From Monomorium pharaonis (Eukaryota; Arthropoda; Insecta; Hymenoptera; Formicidae): a stretch of DNA of 64,000 bases. The notes below the pieces were generated by a model, which had not been told where the DNA came from, made no database searches, and saw only the letters and a program-made list of their open reading frames with translations. The DNA is taken from contig NC_050469.1 of assembly GCF_013373865.1 (NCBI RefSeq), forward strand, positions 12,558,740 to 12,622,739. Reading direction: 5' to 3'. Made by a program: the position numbers and the translations under genes. Positions 1 through 15,000 of the stretch are shown piece after piece; position 1 is the stretch's first letter, and every line of letters starts with the position of its first letter.

Positions 1-1287
1 GGGGGGGGTACCGGCCGTTGTGTTCGGTCGTTGCATCTTCATTCGCGGATAATTCCGCGTATCGCTCGCCCCGGGACACTTCAATCTTCCTCCGAGGAGC
101 GGTACAGCTTGGCTAACCATAGACTCCGAAGCCGGCGAATTGATCGCTATGCCTCGCGCGCGCACGACTTACATAACTCGCGCAAGTCGAAAGTTTAGGC
201 ACGAGCGACTCTCATGATTATTATTACGTGAATTATTGCCGGCGTTGTTATTGTTGGAAAAAAAAAAAAGATAGAAGAAGCTATTTATATTCCCACAATT
301 GCGTCGGCCACTTCGGCTGAAAGAGCGAAATGCGTAATATCGCGCAGGCGCCTGCTCCTTACTCGAATGAGCAGAGAAAAAGGAAAGGGGATAAAATATA
401 GAAGCTCGAAACACTACAATGAAATAAATCGCAGCTGTGCGTTATATAAAGCGACGTGTGTTAATCGCGTGGGTTACAAAATAAATTGTAAAACGTTGCT
501 TATGCTTGACAGAACGAAATAAGCAAAATTCTCTGACAATTTCATCACGTTGCAACGTGTTACGAAGTAATAACTTGGGCTTACCGCGATTATTAATTAT
601 CACGGCAAATTGCTCTGAATTACAGAAGGGTAAACAAACGAAACACGTATAGCCCATCATCCGAGGATCCCGCTGGAAGCGATCGTGCCGTAGTGGGAAG
701 TCGCGTCTCTTCCTCCTCTCCCTCCTCCCCATCCCGCCGTCGCAGAGGTCGTCGTTGTGTTTGTACGTTGACCTTAACGGTGCAGGACAGGCCTTGCCAC
801 CCACCGTTTCTCCCGGCGAAGCGAACACGAAGAAACACTCTCGCCGACTCGTTTTATGCGGGCCGGGGACCCCTCTCACTTTCGTATTTGCATGCCGGAC
901 AAATATATATTTTTTTTTCTCTCGCCGCCGCCACCGCACGCCAATATGCAGCGTCCGTGTGATCTCTCTATTATGATGGCTTCGTGCTTCGAGTTAATGC
1001 CCCTATAGCCCCGACAAGGTGTAATTTCGCGGCGTACATTATCCGAATATCAGAATCCGTCGCGGAACTAATCGGCCCTACGGCGCGCGGCGTAGGAAAG
1101 AATGTTGAAGAGCCGTGAGAAGGGAATCATGAGTACGCGCGCGGGATTATAATAATACCGCGTAGGGTATTCCAGTAATAACAGTAAGAAGAAAAAAAAG
1201 CTGCAGGCGCTATCGATATCCGCATAATGTTCTAATCACGGCGCTATACAAATAACGACAACGAACTCGGCAACGAGTATACGGGGT

Positions 1288-1303
1288 GGGGGGGGGGGGG
1301 GGG
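1288..1303. repeat. G16 homopolymer
   Basis: A run of sixteen G. Such runs are prone to sequencing error, so the exact length is uncertain. Shorter G or C runs occur near 3,219, 8,140, 18,190, 39,174 and 44,217. Confidence 0.9.
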
Positions 1304-2338
1304 TAACGGATGCGAACGCGGTGTATTCACCGTAAGACCGTTTGTAACAGAAATCCCAAGCTATATTTACGCACGGGGGATTAGCTACGAGGAAACACAC
1401 CGTCGTCGAGCCGATGTCAATTGATAGTCGTGTAGTCGGCCGTCTCTCGGTCATCTCTCGCGCACGGGGCAGGATAATTAATACCGCGCGCTCGTAATCA
1501 CCGCGACGTGACATAACGTGGCATCCACACGCCGACGCCGACGTCGCGCCGTAATCTTTGCGCCGATGTCAAGGTTACTAGCGGCGACGTTTGTAAACGC
1601 TCGTCAGCATCGGCTGCGGAAGACAGCGACCGTACGAAGGCTCCGATCCGCGCGGAGGCCTATCGGCCAACAGGCGAGGAGGAACAGCTGTTAGCCGGCT
1701 CCGCGCTGATGACGCGCAAGGTCGCTCCGTTACCTCGAGAGATTTCGAGGTCGGCCGGCCGTCTCTTCTCCTCACCGTGCCGGAAAATGGGGGATGAGGA
1801 GGATCCGCGCTCCGGCCGTCGTTTATCTCCTGGCAGAATGGGCCCTCTATCGCGCGGCCCGTAACAGTATATTCGCGCGGTTAATTTCGCGAATCACCGT
1901 GCACAGCGCCCGCCGTGCGGTAGCAGACGGGAGAGCAGTTAGTCAGCCGGATGAAGTAGACCTACTTTAACTTCTCTCTGCGCATCGCAAGGAGTGCACA
2001 TTCCTGCAGCCCCGGAGCCCCGGAATCCGCGGCGAGGACGACGCGGTGGCAGAGAGATGATGGCCCTCGCAATCTTCGTATCTGGGTAAACGGAATTAAC
2101 GTTGCGACGTGTAGCCCGCAAAACGCAAAACGTTACGCTCGCGCGTTGCCCCTCTCTCTCTCTTTCTCTCGGTGACTCGACTCTGAGTGAGTGATTGATA
2201 GCCACGCGGATTAATTTCGCGAAGGAGACCGCAATAAGCTGGACGTGGGAGTTGTCTGGTTGAAACGAGGAGCGAGGGTGAGATGGTTGACTTCAATTTG
2301 CAGCGCGCGAGTTTCGATTGACATTTTCGAGATTAAAA

Positions 2339-2370
2339 TCTCTCTCTCTCTCTCTCTTTCTCTCTCTCCT
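2339..2370. repeat. (TC)n microsatellite
   Basis: A TC run with one TTT interruption. Non-coding. Confidence 0.95.
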
Positions 2371-4017
2371 CGCACTTCGAGGACGTTTGGCGGTTTGACG
2401 AGGAAGGCATTACTCCCGCCCGTTTTTCTTATCTCTTCGGCAACCCAAGAATGTACACTTATAGCCAGCTCGCCACTCGCGCAGAAGATTGCTAAGATTG
2501 CGGCGTTCATTATTCCGGGAAAATAACGTTCGTTTATTGCGGTCATGTTTTACAGTTGGATCACGAGGATGTCATCGTTGCCTTCGCCTCCTCAAAGATC
2601 CCAGTGTCGTTACCGCGTTGAGCATTACCCTCCGAAAGGATTGAAACCAACGTGTGCCATTAGGATAATGGTTTCGGATATTTTTCATTTCCGAATAAGC
2701 TTCGACGTGATCGTACGCCATCGCGCGGCTATTGTGATTTCACCACACAATGGCCGAGCCGATTGTAATGTTCTCCGAGGAGGAGATGGCCGCAGGGGGT
2801 GGAGAAGAGACGTCTTCAACCGTCTTCGCGGTTCGCACTTATCTCACATATCCATCGGGCGAGCCACTATAAGCGTTTCGCTCTCGGGGCGCTCACGACC
2901 CCGTCGCGGCGCGAACGAAATATTCACGTCCGTTAGTTATATCTCCCCGAAGACACGCACGTTCTCCAGGTACGTGCGCGGCAAGGCCACTCCGTTACCA
3001 CCGGCCGCCAAGGTCAGTCCGCGGGGAAAGAAATCGAGGGTGATGACGGCGCGCGATCGGCCTCATCCTTTTACGCCGGGTAAAGTAGCCGTTAATTCCC
3101 CGCTAACAGTATCCTTCTCTACGGTCGTCGTCATTATCATCATCGCACGCATCAACCCGACCGTTTTCACGGAGGTGGTTGGTCAGTTTACCGCGCGAGT
3201 ACAAGGTAGCGACGAGGGGGGGGGGGGGGAGGTAGGCAGGGTCCAGGCGCATGCACGAACCCCTGGGTTCTTCTCGCGGTAAGTCTTCCCGCGGCAGGCA
3301 GGGCCGACCTACTCCGCGGGATAAATAACACATAGAGATCGCGGGGTATACCCTGAAATTGTTTTACATGGCATACGGAGAGGCTCGGGGGGCCGTGGGC
3401 GATGCATTCATTAGGTCGTTTTACGGACCAATAACAGAGCACGGCAGACGCCACGGTAACAACGTGTCAGTCGTCCTAACGGGTCTTCCTCTGCTTCTTT
3501 TCCTATCTTCTCCTCCCTCCCTCCCTCTCCTTTTCTCTTCCTTTTACCACGCTCCCGCCTGCCGCGTCTCCCTCTCGCTCTCTCGCCAACGGTCCGGCAA
3601 CCGACATTTTCGCTATTTCGCCATGTTAAACGTCCGGGAAACAGCGCGCCGATTTGTCCTGGATAAAGATACCTGTTGACCCCGCCGCGCGAGGAAGAGA
3701 CAGATTACTTGTATCTTTGTATCTTGCACATTTGTTCATGCAAAGGCCGGAAGCTAATTACGAAAATTATACGCGCGTCTCATGTAAAATTGTAAAATAA
3801 ACTGTTCGCGCACAAGCGGGACGCGAGGATGAAAAATGGACTAACTATCATCTGGTTCTCCTTCTCCGCCGTTGCCGCGGAGTGACAGGTATATCTCTTG
3901 TCTAACTTGTCCCAGCCGCTGGATATTTATAAGTGAATCGGGAGGATTTACTTCATCGGAAAATTAATATTGCAGAGCGCAAAACGCGCATCCGCAATCG
4001 CGCGCATTAGTCAGGCT

Positions 4018-4038
4018 CGCGCGCGCGCGCGCGCGCGC
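4018..4038. repeat. (CG)n run
   Basis: An alternating CG tract of 21 bases, able to adopt Z-DNA in principle. A second such tract is at 19,442-19,465 and a shorter one at about 19,798-19,814. Confidence 0.95.
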
Positions 4039-6743
4039 ACGAGTACATACATTTCCGGGTTTTGCGCTCGACGCTCCTTAAATGGAACCTGCCCGGAAAG
4101 CATTAATCGTTACTTATCAATGCTCACCGCTCGAACAATGTCGGTGACTCGGGGTGTCAAAGTTACGATCGGGGCACGCACCGTTGTTAACTGTGATTAA
4201 TGACGCACCATGTATTAATGAGATCCTCTATTTCCCGATGATGCAGCATGATCTTTTTGACGAGCGGCTAGAACTAGGTATCAGGCTCGCGGGTATATGA
4301 ATTTCTTCAGCCATCGGATGAGGTAGTCGAGGGTTAATGTCGCACTCGTAATTAACTCGCTCTCCAACGAATCGACTGATTACTCCAGGAATAGTATAAT
4401 GGCGACTTTCGTAGCGAGAGAAACTTGGTCTTGGCAATCTTTCCACGAGATGCGAAGAATTTCGGCTACAAGTACGAATTTCTTCGATTATCGTATCTTT
4501 GTCATTCGGTGAACTTAAATTATAGAGGTAATGATGGAGAACCGAGTTATATGTGTGCATTATAAACAGCGTAAAATATATGCCCTTAGGTATCTCTCGT
4601 TGGGATTTCAATTAATCACGCTCTTTTGACTACGCGAGCGCTATTATATTCACATCAATCTTCCTCCTCGCGGGCTTCCTTCTCGTTCAACTCGCGCGCG
4701 CTGTTCCCCTATTTCTTTTCTTTTTTTTCCCCCCCGCATGTCCTCAATTTTTCAAACATCACACACAATGCAGAGACCTACTAAGATCCTTCCTCTCCTG
4801 CTTCTTCCGCCGTTCGTTGCGGCCGCAACCTGCAATTTTCATGACTGCAGTCTCTTTGACCGAGGCTTAATTGTCCTCTGGGAGAAAAGTATTATGGAAG
4901 GTAGGTGATTAGGGGGGGTCGTCTTTTTTCTCAAATAAAAAGAATTTGTATTTATTATGCGGAATATTGTTATCCTTCTAAAATATTTCAGCGAAATATT
5001 TTCGATCGCGACGCGAAGTGGGAGAAAAAGAAAACTTGTTCGGGATCGGGATATCTGGGTCTCGATATGCAGGCGGGCAATTACCGCGCGTTATTGGCGA
5101 ATCGGTGTACCGTCGTTTGTGCCGCGGCGCAAGGATTCCGCAAGAAAGAGATTCCCGACAGTAATGATCGTGTGTAAGAACAGTAGCGCTGCCGGTAATA
5201 AAAGCGTAAATCATTATTTGACGCGGCGCGCCGGAGCGTAACGTCATGGGACGCCGGAATGTTAATGTTCGAACGCCGATGACAGGAAACAGGAGAGATG
5301 CTGGCGTTACGCCCTGCTTTAGTTACCCCTCACGCCGAGGAACGGCCGTCTCGTATACGAATAACGATCTCAGACGTATTTCGTAATTAGGCCTAAGTAT
5401 CGGCCGCCGATGCGGCTAACAACGCATTCGCGATGTATTAAGAATGAACTGCAGCAGAAGGGATAATAAAAACGGAATACGACTGCTGGATTGTGTCTAG
5501 GAAAGAGGAATGGAGCTATTCGTGCGCCGAAGAAAACTTCCAGTCTTGTATACCTACATACGCGATACAAAAGTCGGAATAGGAGAGCGCAGAGTAAGAA
5601 ATAAGTAGATTTTGTCGATTAAAACAAAAATATCAAATATTTCAGTACGACATTAATGATTTTCGTGCAAAAGGATATTTTAAGAACAAAAGAAATCCCA
5701 ACGTTATAAAAAGCTTCAATTTGCGAGGGTCATTTTTTTCCCCCGTGCGCTCTTTACGTTTTATAACAAATCGTTTTCTCGTGGCATAGCTGGGCAACGC
5801 AATGCTCACGCTTCTCTTCTCTGACCTATGATTATTTCAGAGGTAGGGGAACGTGCAGTAACGCCCATGGGCGCGGAAATAATTTTCCGCACTGGCGACG
5901 ATAACACCATGAAATTAAGTGATGCATAAAGCATGATTGATTAGGTTTACGGAATGGCCGACCCGCAAAATGCGAAATCCTTATTCGCGATTCAGCGATT
6001 TCAAGATTATCGCAGGATAGATTTTTCGAGGACGAGGCGTCGTTTCAAAGAATCCGGCCGCGATCAAGGAAGTGCCCCGTCCTTTTCTCAGGACGGTAGT
6101 AAAACGCGCTTCGTAACATTCCGAGAAACGATTCTTAAATAGCGAGCAAAAAGCAGTCGGAACCGCCCTATTGGAAGGAGCCGCCGCTCTTTCGTTCGAT
6201 TTTTTTGTTTCGCGATTTTTGTCAAGATGGGGGAAAAGGTGGTTTATCGAAAAATTTCCAAGATGCCGTTCGATGGGCTTAATGGCTTTACGACGTTACA
6301 TAGTAAATTAATCGCCTAGATTTTGCGGAGTTATTATGAAACGTACATATGTCTACACACATAGATAACGGTTCTAATTACGAACGATTGTTAATTATCC
6401 ATATTTATAATTGCGCACGGTGAACATGTGCTTCTTAATTGTGTCATTAAATATTAAACGAAGCTAAACGAAGTATTTTTCTTTTGCATATGTGTGCCAC
6501 TCAACACGAAAGTAAATGCCGCGGCAAAAAAAATCGGGACGGCGCCAATTCGCGCCGACGCTAATTGTCGGGTAATAGCCTCGCGGTTGTACGCGCTTAA
6601 TCGCCCGTATTAGCAGGATCGCCATTGTCATTATCTCCGTATAGGAGCTGTAAAGCAAGATCCAAGTGATAACGCGCGCTTATCATTATATCCCATACAG
6701 AGATTACGCCGGTTCGTATTAACGCGATCGCGTCTGCCTCTCT

Positions 6744-6748
<5 letters not shown>

Positions 6749-6834
<86 letters not shown>
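6749..6834. repeat. (TC)43 microsatellite
   Basis: It is an uninterrupted dinucleotide run of 86 bases, the longest perfect microsatellite in the window. It creates artificial Arg-Glu and Ser-Leu open frames on both strands. Confidence 0.98.
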
Positions 6835-6839
<5 letters not shown>

Positions 6840-7077
6840 CAGCGCGATAAATGGAGTAAAGAGAGATGGCAAGTCGCGCGCCTAACAGCTGCCTAACGCG
6901 GCAGTATTCACCGATAGTGAGTCCATAACGGTCACCGACAATTAGACGACTTTGAGTACCCGACCGAGTATCCGGCAACACGAAACAGCGTGGTGCGCAC
7001 GGCACGGCCAGGCCGACCAGGAAAAGCCAGTGGTTCCCCACGTGAACCTCGAGAGAGCACGTGTTCCCTGTAGCGAG

Positions 7078-7080
<3 letters not shown>

Positions 7081-7110
<30 letters not shown>
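7081..7110. repeat. (GTC)10 microsatellite
   Basis: Ten perfect GTC units in CpG-rich sequence without a supported gene. Similar shorter (GTC/GAC)n tracts are at about 23,443-23,464 and 31,161-31,179. Confidence 0.96.
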
Positions 7111-7112
<2 letters not shown>

Positions 7113-9000
7113 GCTGGCGCGATAAGTGAAGTAAAAGTTTACTTTAAAGGAGCACTCCTCGAGATAAATTCTCACCTCATCCGAGAAAATTGTTGCTCCT
7201 ACGCGCAATTTCCGCTACGTTTCAATTCACGAGGAATAGAACGTTAAAAGCGAAGGGGTGGGGGAGAGGGGGACGTAATAATAGAATTGGCCGTAAAATG
7301 AAACGTAATGGCGGGACGAGGGAGGCGCGCGGAGCGTTTCTTCTGATTGCTACTTCTGAAATTGCGGCTTCATAAATATATGCCTCCTAAATAACTTCAT
7401 CGTGACTCGGATAACTCGAAACAGTTGCCTTAACCGCCGTAACAAGTCGCTCGTAATTACGTATTTAAGTCGATCGTACTGTTAGGTGGACGTTAAGCAC
7501 GATATTTTAAGAGCCCCATCGCGCGCCGCGCGGCGGCTGTTCGATACTTCGCGCGCGATGGGCCCCCGGCCCCGGGCCCCGGCCCCGGCCCCGGTCGCCA
7601 CCGCCGCCACCGCCGCGTGGTTGCTAACTGTAAATAATTGTGCGTACCATTATTACGTCTCGCCCGCAACGAACGCACCGAAATAATCGCGCGCGAAGGT
7701 AGAGAGATAGGTGTATATTCCGCGCGACGCGCCGCCAGTCGAGAGGTATCCTCTCCGCGCCACGAGCTATTGCACATCCGTCGTTGTTGTTTGCCGACGA
7801 TAATTATACCGTCGCGCGACACGAAACGACTCTGGAAAATTCGACTCTCCCTCTCGCCCCCCCTTTCGCGCCTGTCACGAGAAGGAAGACCGTGAGACGC
7901 GCGGAGAGACTCTCCGACGACTCTCTGTCTACGCTACGAAACCGAGTCTAACGGTCCCGTTCCGTGCGGCGCCCCGAGTAAATGTCCCCTCGGCATTTCC
8001 CCTCCCGTTCTACCGAACAACGAACGGCCACGTGTATGTGCCGCACACGTCAATTCGCGCTGATGGACTCGGCCGTCGTGGATCCGTGGCGCGCCGTGGA
8101 TCATCCGTAAACAGGAAATCGCGTTGCCCTCCCCTCTCCCCCCCCCCCCCGATCGATCCTCTCGCGTCCGCGTCCGCGATCGCCGCGCGTCAGTTAGGTT
8201 GAACGCGTTCGCGCGTCGTCGCACAGAGAAAAAACGGGTATAAGTCACGCTCTTGTCTCGCGTCTACCTCGGCACTTGCTTGCAGAATCCGAGAAATTGT
8301 ACGTAGATCCGCGAAAGAAGTAGCCAGCCGTCTCGTCTTACGAAACTGCTAAAATTACCCGCAGATCTGCGAATCGATAGACCTAATAAACCAATTTCCC
8401 TTTATGTGTCTCTCGTGACCAAGATTTGCATTGGCCTGAACAGTTCTTTGCGCGAAAGTCTGCATGCCGATACACGAGTAATGTCGCGTCATCGGCTTCG
8501 CTTTTTCCATCGTCATTCGTTCGCTTTGCGCTTTACTCTCTCTCTCTCTCTTTCTCTCTCTTCCGCTCTTCGCGTCAAGCGTATATTTCCTCGCGCTTGT
8601 GCACCGTCTCGTTGCACCCTTCGCAATGCTTTTTTTCCGCGCGACGCGGGTAGAAGGGCCGCGGTGAGTTAACGAGCGATCCAAGTCAGGCCCCGCTTTG
8701 AGAGACGCTGGTTAATGGCCACCCGTTGCCGTTGACACTACGGCGGGGGCCTGATTTACGGACACCGGGTATATATATAACGCGGACCGCGTGCAAAGAG
8801 GCGATCGGTCGGCGTTCGTAGCCCCCCGTTGAAAGAACGCTCGTCGACGTTATCGTCATTACGCACCCATTACGGGGGTCAAAGAAGCAAATACGTATAA
8901 ATAATAATAACAAACGCGCCCGCAATAAATTACAGGTGTGCGTGAGAGTGCGCGGACTTACGATACGGAGTCCCGTTTGTATCCTCTCCTTCCCCCTTCT

Positions 9001-12000
9001 CGCCAAGTGTACAACGTAATACTGTTAAATATTAAGAGGTTATATTTAAAACGATTTCTCGAATTAGGTAGCTTTTTGTAACTTTTATTTTGTCAGAATT
9101 TAATATTTTAACACAAAACGTGTAGTTAACAAAAAAACAACATCCGATCAAATCATTTCTGTGAATAAATTGCTTAGTTTCCATAACATTCATAAATAAT
9201 GAATTAAATTTAGGTCAAATTTAACATTTTTCAAATTGTTTGACTCTATCATTTCAGTTAAATTAATGATGTATTGATATATGAGCAACAACAAGCTATA
9301 GGAACGATTAAAAATAACTTATATTGGGTAAGTATAATTCAACACTACGAATTTAATAGCGTACGTAGTTGGAAAGCATTGAAGGAAGTTTCTTGTGGAA
9401 AAAGTAAAGGACACGGCGGCCACGGCCGCTCTTTTCAAAACTCTGTTCGGACGAACTTCCAGATTCATACGTATTAAGCAATTCAACTAAACCGTCGTCG
9501 ATTACGCTCTATCGAGCGGGACGTTAAAGGCGCGCGGTGTAATTATCGTCTCGCCATCGCGGAAATCCGCGGGAAACCCATTACGACGGGCGTCACGTAC
9601 ACAGCCGAGAAAATTTATCGTCTGACATTCCCATAACGCTATCGTGACTATTATAACGAGCAAATAAGAACAAGCGGCGGATATCACGCGTATGTTGTCC
9701 TTTTTTTTTTTAGAGTAAACCGCAAGCTAAGGCACCGATCGTGTAATAAGAAAGGAAGTACAAATAATTAATAAGATCGCTACGATGACGGATGCCGACA
9801 AATTCGCGTTTCACAGGAACGCCGCCCCGCTTATACGCCCGCTTTGCAAATAAGAGATTCGCAATCGCGTTGATTTCACGCGTCATCCTACACGAGTATG
9901 TTTATTGTATTAAAAAACACGCAGAATTTATTCTCATCTTCATACTTTATACTTTTTCACCGCCTGGCGCTTCTTTGCACTTCTCCTTAAATTTACCGTT
10001 TTTTTTTTCCTTTGCGTCTCCACGCGATAAAATCCGACAGTTTTGTGTACCTAACGACGTGGCTAACTCAGTCGACAAGGAGTATTGTTTTTCCGCGTCG
10101 CCTCGCTTCCTTGTTGTTGCGGTCGATAAATTGCATTTCTCGGCATGCTCTCGAACCAACTGATACGCATTCCTCTTCTCCTGCCTTGTATCTATCACTT
10201 GCCCATCATTAAGAACATCAATCCACGTTGTATAAACGAGAGAGCGAGAGAACGAGAGCTAGAAATGCATTTAACAATTAGAAATGGCAACTTTAGCACA
10301 AAATCAAAATAATGGTAACTATTATCCATTTTCAAAATTAATTTCTAATTTTAACAAGTTATTTTTCAAACTTAATTAACTTTTTTCCCCAACTTGAAAA
10401 ATTTATCTATATAACAAAAAAGAGTGAATTACATAAAAACAATATTTTTTTTCTCTATTTAATAGAAAATTAATTTACTAATATTAATATAAACAATGTT
10501 TTTGAAATTGACTTTTAATTGAATTTTAAAGTAACTTTTGTTATAACTTTTTACATTCAGTTTAATTAAAAAAAATATATTAATTTATTCAACTTTGCGC
10601 GGAAACATTTAAGGAACAATGCATCTGCCACTTCTCTTCTTGAACCATGAGAAAAGTTCGCAAACCGCGCGAGAAAGAAAACGCGAGGTTAATCCAAGTG
10701 CGTGGCATCGATAACGTGTTTTCCTTTTGAAAGTAAATGCGTGCACTTCCTCATGTCGGGCTTCGTGGTACTCTCGTTTCGTCTTCTTGCGTCAGCTTTA
10801 TCGATGGGAACCAATTATGCAAGAGAACGGAGAAATCAATTTCGTTACGCGGCGCAATACGTGCCGCTAACTAAACTCCTCTCCGCGTATCGCGCCAACT
10901 AAATTGTTTCACCTCGCGCGATTTCCTGCTTCTCTCCCGCTCTCGCCTTTTTGTTTACCGCTGATACGGGAACTTTCGCGGACTTTAGCGGGAGATTTAC
11001 GCCCGATAATTTTCACATATCGTACGAATATCTGTCATACGCGTTGCCTTCCGTGTTGCGGATTCTTTTCGCCTCGCTGCGTACGATAGAACGAGACGCG
11101 TTTCGAGACGGTAATTCGAGTTTAGATATCGTACGTGCGCTCTGCCGTGACACTTAACACTTTCATGTTAATGCGGAATGTTAATGCAGCACGTGCTGCG
11201 CGCTCGGTCCATCTCGCGCGCTGCTTTATTTCTAATAATTATTAGTATTGCTATCGATACCGATGGTGTCGCTGGATAAGATTCCGATTCGCTTGAGCGC
11301 GTGTCGCACACAACGAGGCATTGCAGCTCGCATAAATTTCAGTTTCTTAATTATATCCACACTCGGGACAGGGTGCTATCAACCTGCCAGACAGGCAGAC
11401 CATTCATCTAGTTCAGTCGAAACCCTGATCAACGTAATTATTGAATATCGCGCTACTGTCGCTGTAGCGTAATCCGCGTAGCTTTTACCGTATTTTAAGG
11501 CAAACGTTTCACGAACCTGGAAACCGCAGAGAGAGAGAGAGAGAGAGAGAGATACGATCGCGCGAAGATTCTCTCGAGGACTTTAGGCGGCATGCGCTTT
11601 AACAGTACAGCGATGATGATTGTGAGCGCGCGAACCGCTGACAGATGCTTTGTGTGCCGTCACGCAAATATTGAAACCTAAGGACCTTTTCTTGCTTCGC
11701 TGAATGCAATCTTCTGCTTTGCCCGTTACGCTTCTCTTCCCCTGCGCTCGCGTTGCTTTTCTTCCCGATAGATAATTTTCCCAGCCTTCCTCTTTCTCTT
11801 ATTGCCTCGTACCTTAATAACAAGCTCAAAGACGACTGTCGCTATGCCGCCTGATTATCCTGACAGAAGATAACTTTGTTTCAACTCTCCGAATGATTCT
11901 CGATGAATATAAATGCGCTCGCGGAGAACAAAACGGAACGTGCGCACATCCGTTTACGCATACAGATCGAATCAGATCAATCTCGCCGGGAGCGAATTTT

Positions 12001-15000
12001 CGCAAAGCGTCCATATAATTATATCCGCAGGCTCTGCCGGCAAAAGGTAAACTTAATGCGGATGTAGTTTAATACCAATAGTGATCGTACTTATTGGTTA
12101 TCGCGCACGCATCCGCCTTTCGATGTAATTTCAGATCGTTATGCCCACCTATTGTAATTATATCCTTGTTGAAAATATTGCGTGCTCGTCAAAACCTGAT
12201 AACATTTGGATAATATTACGTTATGTGCACCATATACACGCGATGCCCGCATCCTGCTGAGAATTCAAGGTGCGAAGTACGTACCGATATGAGGTAACAC
12301 GAGCAACTACATCGGATATTACATCAGGCTTGGATAGATGAAGCTATCTTATCTCCGGCTTTATAAGCGTTATAGGAGCAAAACGTTACTACTGACTCTC
12401 TCGCGTAACGCTTTCATGTGCCCCATATCAATGAGATAAGAGATTTACTCCAGATCCGACAGCCATCTTATCGTAATGATTATCTCTGGTTTCAGCATTC
12501 GTTGAAACAATCACTGAAAATCAGCGAGGCATCGATCCCGTCCCACTTTTGTATTTGACGAAAGAAATGTGTCCTAAATTTTTTTGTTACGTACACAGCA
12601 ACGCACAATAAAAGTACAAGTACTTTCAGTGGTGCACACGTGCCATTGTACAGTTCTGAATTATCCGAAAGTCACAAAATTTTCTTAAAGTTAGCTTATC
12701 TCTGAACTTAATACTTAAATTTAAATTAAAAAGTGAAAATATTGAAAAAGTAGCTTTCGAAAAAAAAAATCATTTTTTCCATCAAAAAGATCGATCTTAT
12801 TTTGTTGATAAATGTAAGATACAATTAAATTTTTTAGATATACCACTCGGAGAAACTTATAACTTCATAACAAACTGAATGACATTTGTGCAAAGTCGGT
12901 TAATTAGTTTCTGAGTTATCCCGCATGTCAATTTGAAAAATATGGGTTCGAGCAAAACCCGTTTAAAGCTTTGGATGAATAAGTTTTACGATACTCACTG
13001 TCTGTTATTCCGAACCATAAAATATGCCTTCCTCTTCCTCGAAAAAAAATCTGCTGGATTGTTCTTTTTATTTTACGGACTGCACAAACTTCTTTGGATC
13101 TCTCTCTTTTAAATCTTTTATAACCTATAACGCTCTTGTCTCTCGGTAATCTTTTTGTCAGACACACACATACATCTGAATAGAAAACTATATTTCCAAT
13201 CAGGAATCTTTGGAGAGTTTTTGAGTGTTTTATGTTTATAAAAATTTTATGAGCATATTATTGAAATGTTGTACTTTTAATTGGTGCATAAAAAAAGAAT
13301 ATACTATTTTGACACTAGAATCCCTCGTTAAATTTTCTAAATCCAAATACGTTTGGCTCACTTTCCAATTGGTTTTATTAAAACGAGGAGAAACAGTTAA
13401 AATTTGTGTAGTAGCATAAGTACATATCGTTTGAAGCCTATGATCAAAAGGCGATTGGATCGTGCTAAAGCTATCGCTTCTGCCCCGTTTCCCTTAGAAT
13501 TATCCCGATGCCTCCTTGCCTGGGAGAAACAGTAGAATGGAAATAAAGCGCTGAGCATGAGACTTCACCACACACTTGTCACGCCGGAGGCGCGCGTCTT
13601 AAATTAATGTACTTAAATGCGAGTGCGAGCGCGGCGCATATCCTACGACGCCTCGACCAGTCATTCGGCGCACCCTCGCGATTATTCGAGCGGCAATTTA
13701 CGTGCGTCGACAATTTGCCGTGTAGGCACATACACCTAAGTGCGAGCATGCAGATGCACCATAACGTAGCCGCGAGGAGATGCGCCCGGCCGCGATAACG
13801 GTTTAGGTAGGAGCGTGTTAACACGGCGTGATTTCTGTCGTCTCGTCGATATATCCTCGTAAAGTTCCCGGGGATACCCGCCGAGGGCCCGCGAGAATCC
13901 TCTGGCCGCAGGATTCTCTCTCTCTCTCTCCCTCCCTCTCTCTCTTTTCCTACGTTCCTCTCTTTTTAATCCGACCACTGTTTCTTTTCCGCCGTGTGTT
14001 AAGCCTCCCTCCTCTTCCTCATTTTCCCCACGGATCCATTTATGCGCGCGACATGCACAATAAACTCAGACGAATCACGCGGACCACCTGCAAGGCTGCA
14101 GAGTACTCCGCTGTATCACCAATAAAAATACGCCGCAACGTATTTACGGGGGTTAGTAATGTAATCGTGGCGAAGACAGAAGGCGAACTCGTTTCGCGTA
14201 ACGAGCGAGGAGAGAGAGAGAAGGGAGAGGAAGAGAGGATTGCGTGTTGTAATGGATGAAAAATCGCGCGAATCTTCCCTCCGTGGGGTGGGGTAATTGA
14301 AGAGCGGCGAGGTGATTCTCGGCTTTTTTATTCGATCGAACGGTTGGGAAAATCTACTTCACGCGTATTATTATTTGAAGGAGCCGTCTCGACTTCATCG
14401 ATGTCATTCGTCATAGCTCGTTATGTACTTGCACCAAGCCGCGCATTAAGATATAAAAGAAGGATTCGAATGTAAAACAAGCGAGGCGAAATGGGCTAGT
14501 CTTATTGCAATAGAATTTCTTAGATTGGACGGAAAAATGAGGGAACAGAAATCTTCCTTTCTTTCTTTTATCCCGCGTGCACCCGCATTCTTTCACGCCG
14601 CGTAAAATCTTGGCAGGTAATTTTTGCTGTGTGTACAACCACGTGTAACGCACGTAAGGCTCAAGTAAGTTAGAATTAGAAAATATATGGGAATAAATAG
14701 GCAAATTATTATTATATAAAGCGAGATACACACGATTGCGAGGGATAAAACAAGCCGGGGAGAAGACACGTCTGAAATTGATTACGGAATTTTCTTTACT
14801 TAACGATATACGCTATCCCGCTATAACGCTCGCTGTCTCGATGATACGTTCGCGCATCCTGAACGTATCTCTCGAGAGTACGTGAACATCCTCTGAATGC
14901 ACGGTGAAGGTTCCGTGCCGCGGTATAGGACACGTTGCGTTTAGTGCTTGCTACCCGTTACCTAGTTATCCTAGCCCGCGGTTACGAGGATCGTATTACG

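Larger units (their letters stand above)
1..9000. other. intergenic or distal intronic, CpG-rich, no supported gene
   Basis: The stretch is GC-rich with short AT-rich segments (about 5.6-5.75 kb and 6.3-6.5 kb) and the microsatellites listed. Its longest open frame (2,545-3,282, 245 codons) is Arg/Ser/Pro-rich with no recognisable domain. No promoter, tRNA or repeat element was recognised. It may belong to a far-upstream intron of the ZP gene or to intergenic space. Confidence 0.6.

Noticed and set aside
2545..3282. A 245-codon open frame from an ATG
   Set aside because: Arg, Ser, Pro and Ile runs derive from GC-rich simple sequence, a Gly run comes from a G homopolymer, and no domain, splice signal or plausible start context is seen.
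4228..4611. A 127-codon minus-strand frame with mixed composition
   Set aside because: It begins right after a stop with TTG, not ATG; the first ATG leaves about 110 codons. No domain, splice site or repeat relationship was recognised.
6597..7041. Minus-strand frames with long Arg-Glu repeats
   Set aside because: They are translations of the (TC)43 microsatellite.
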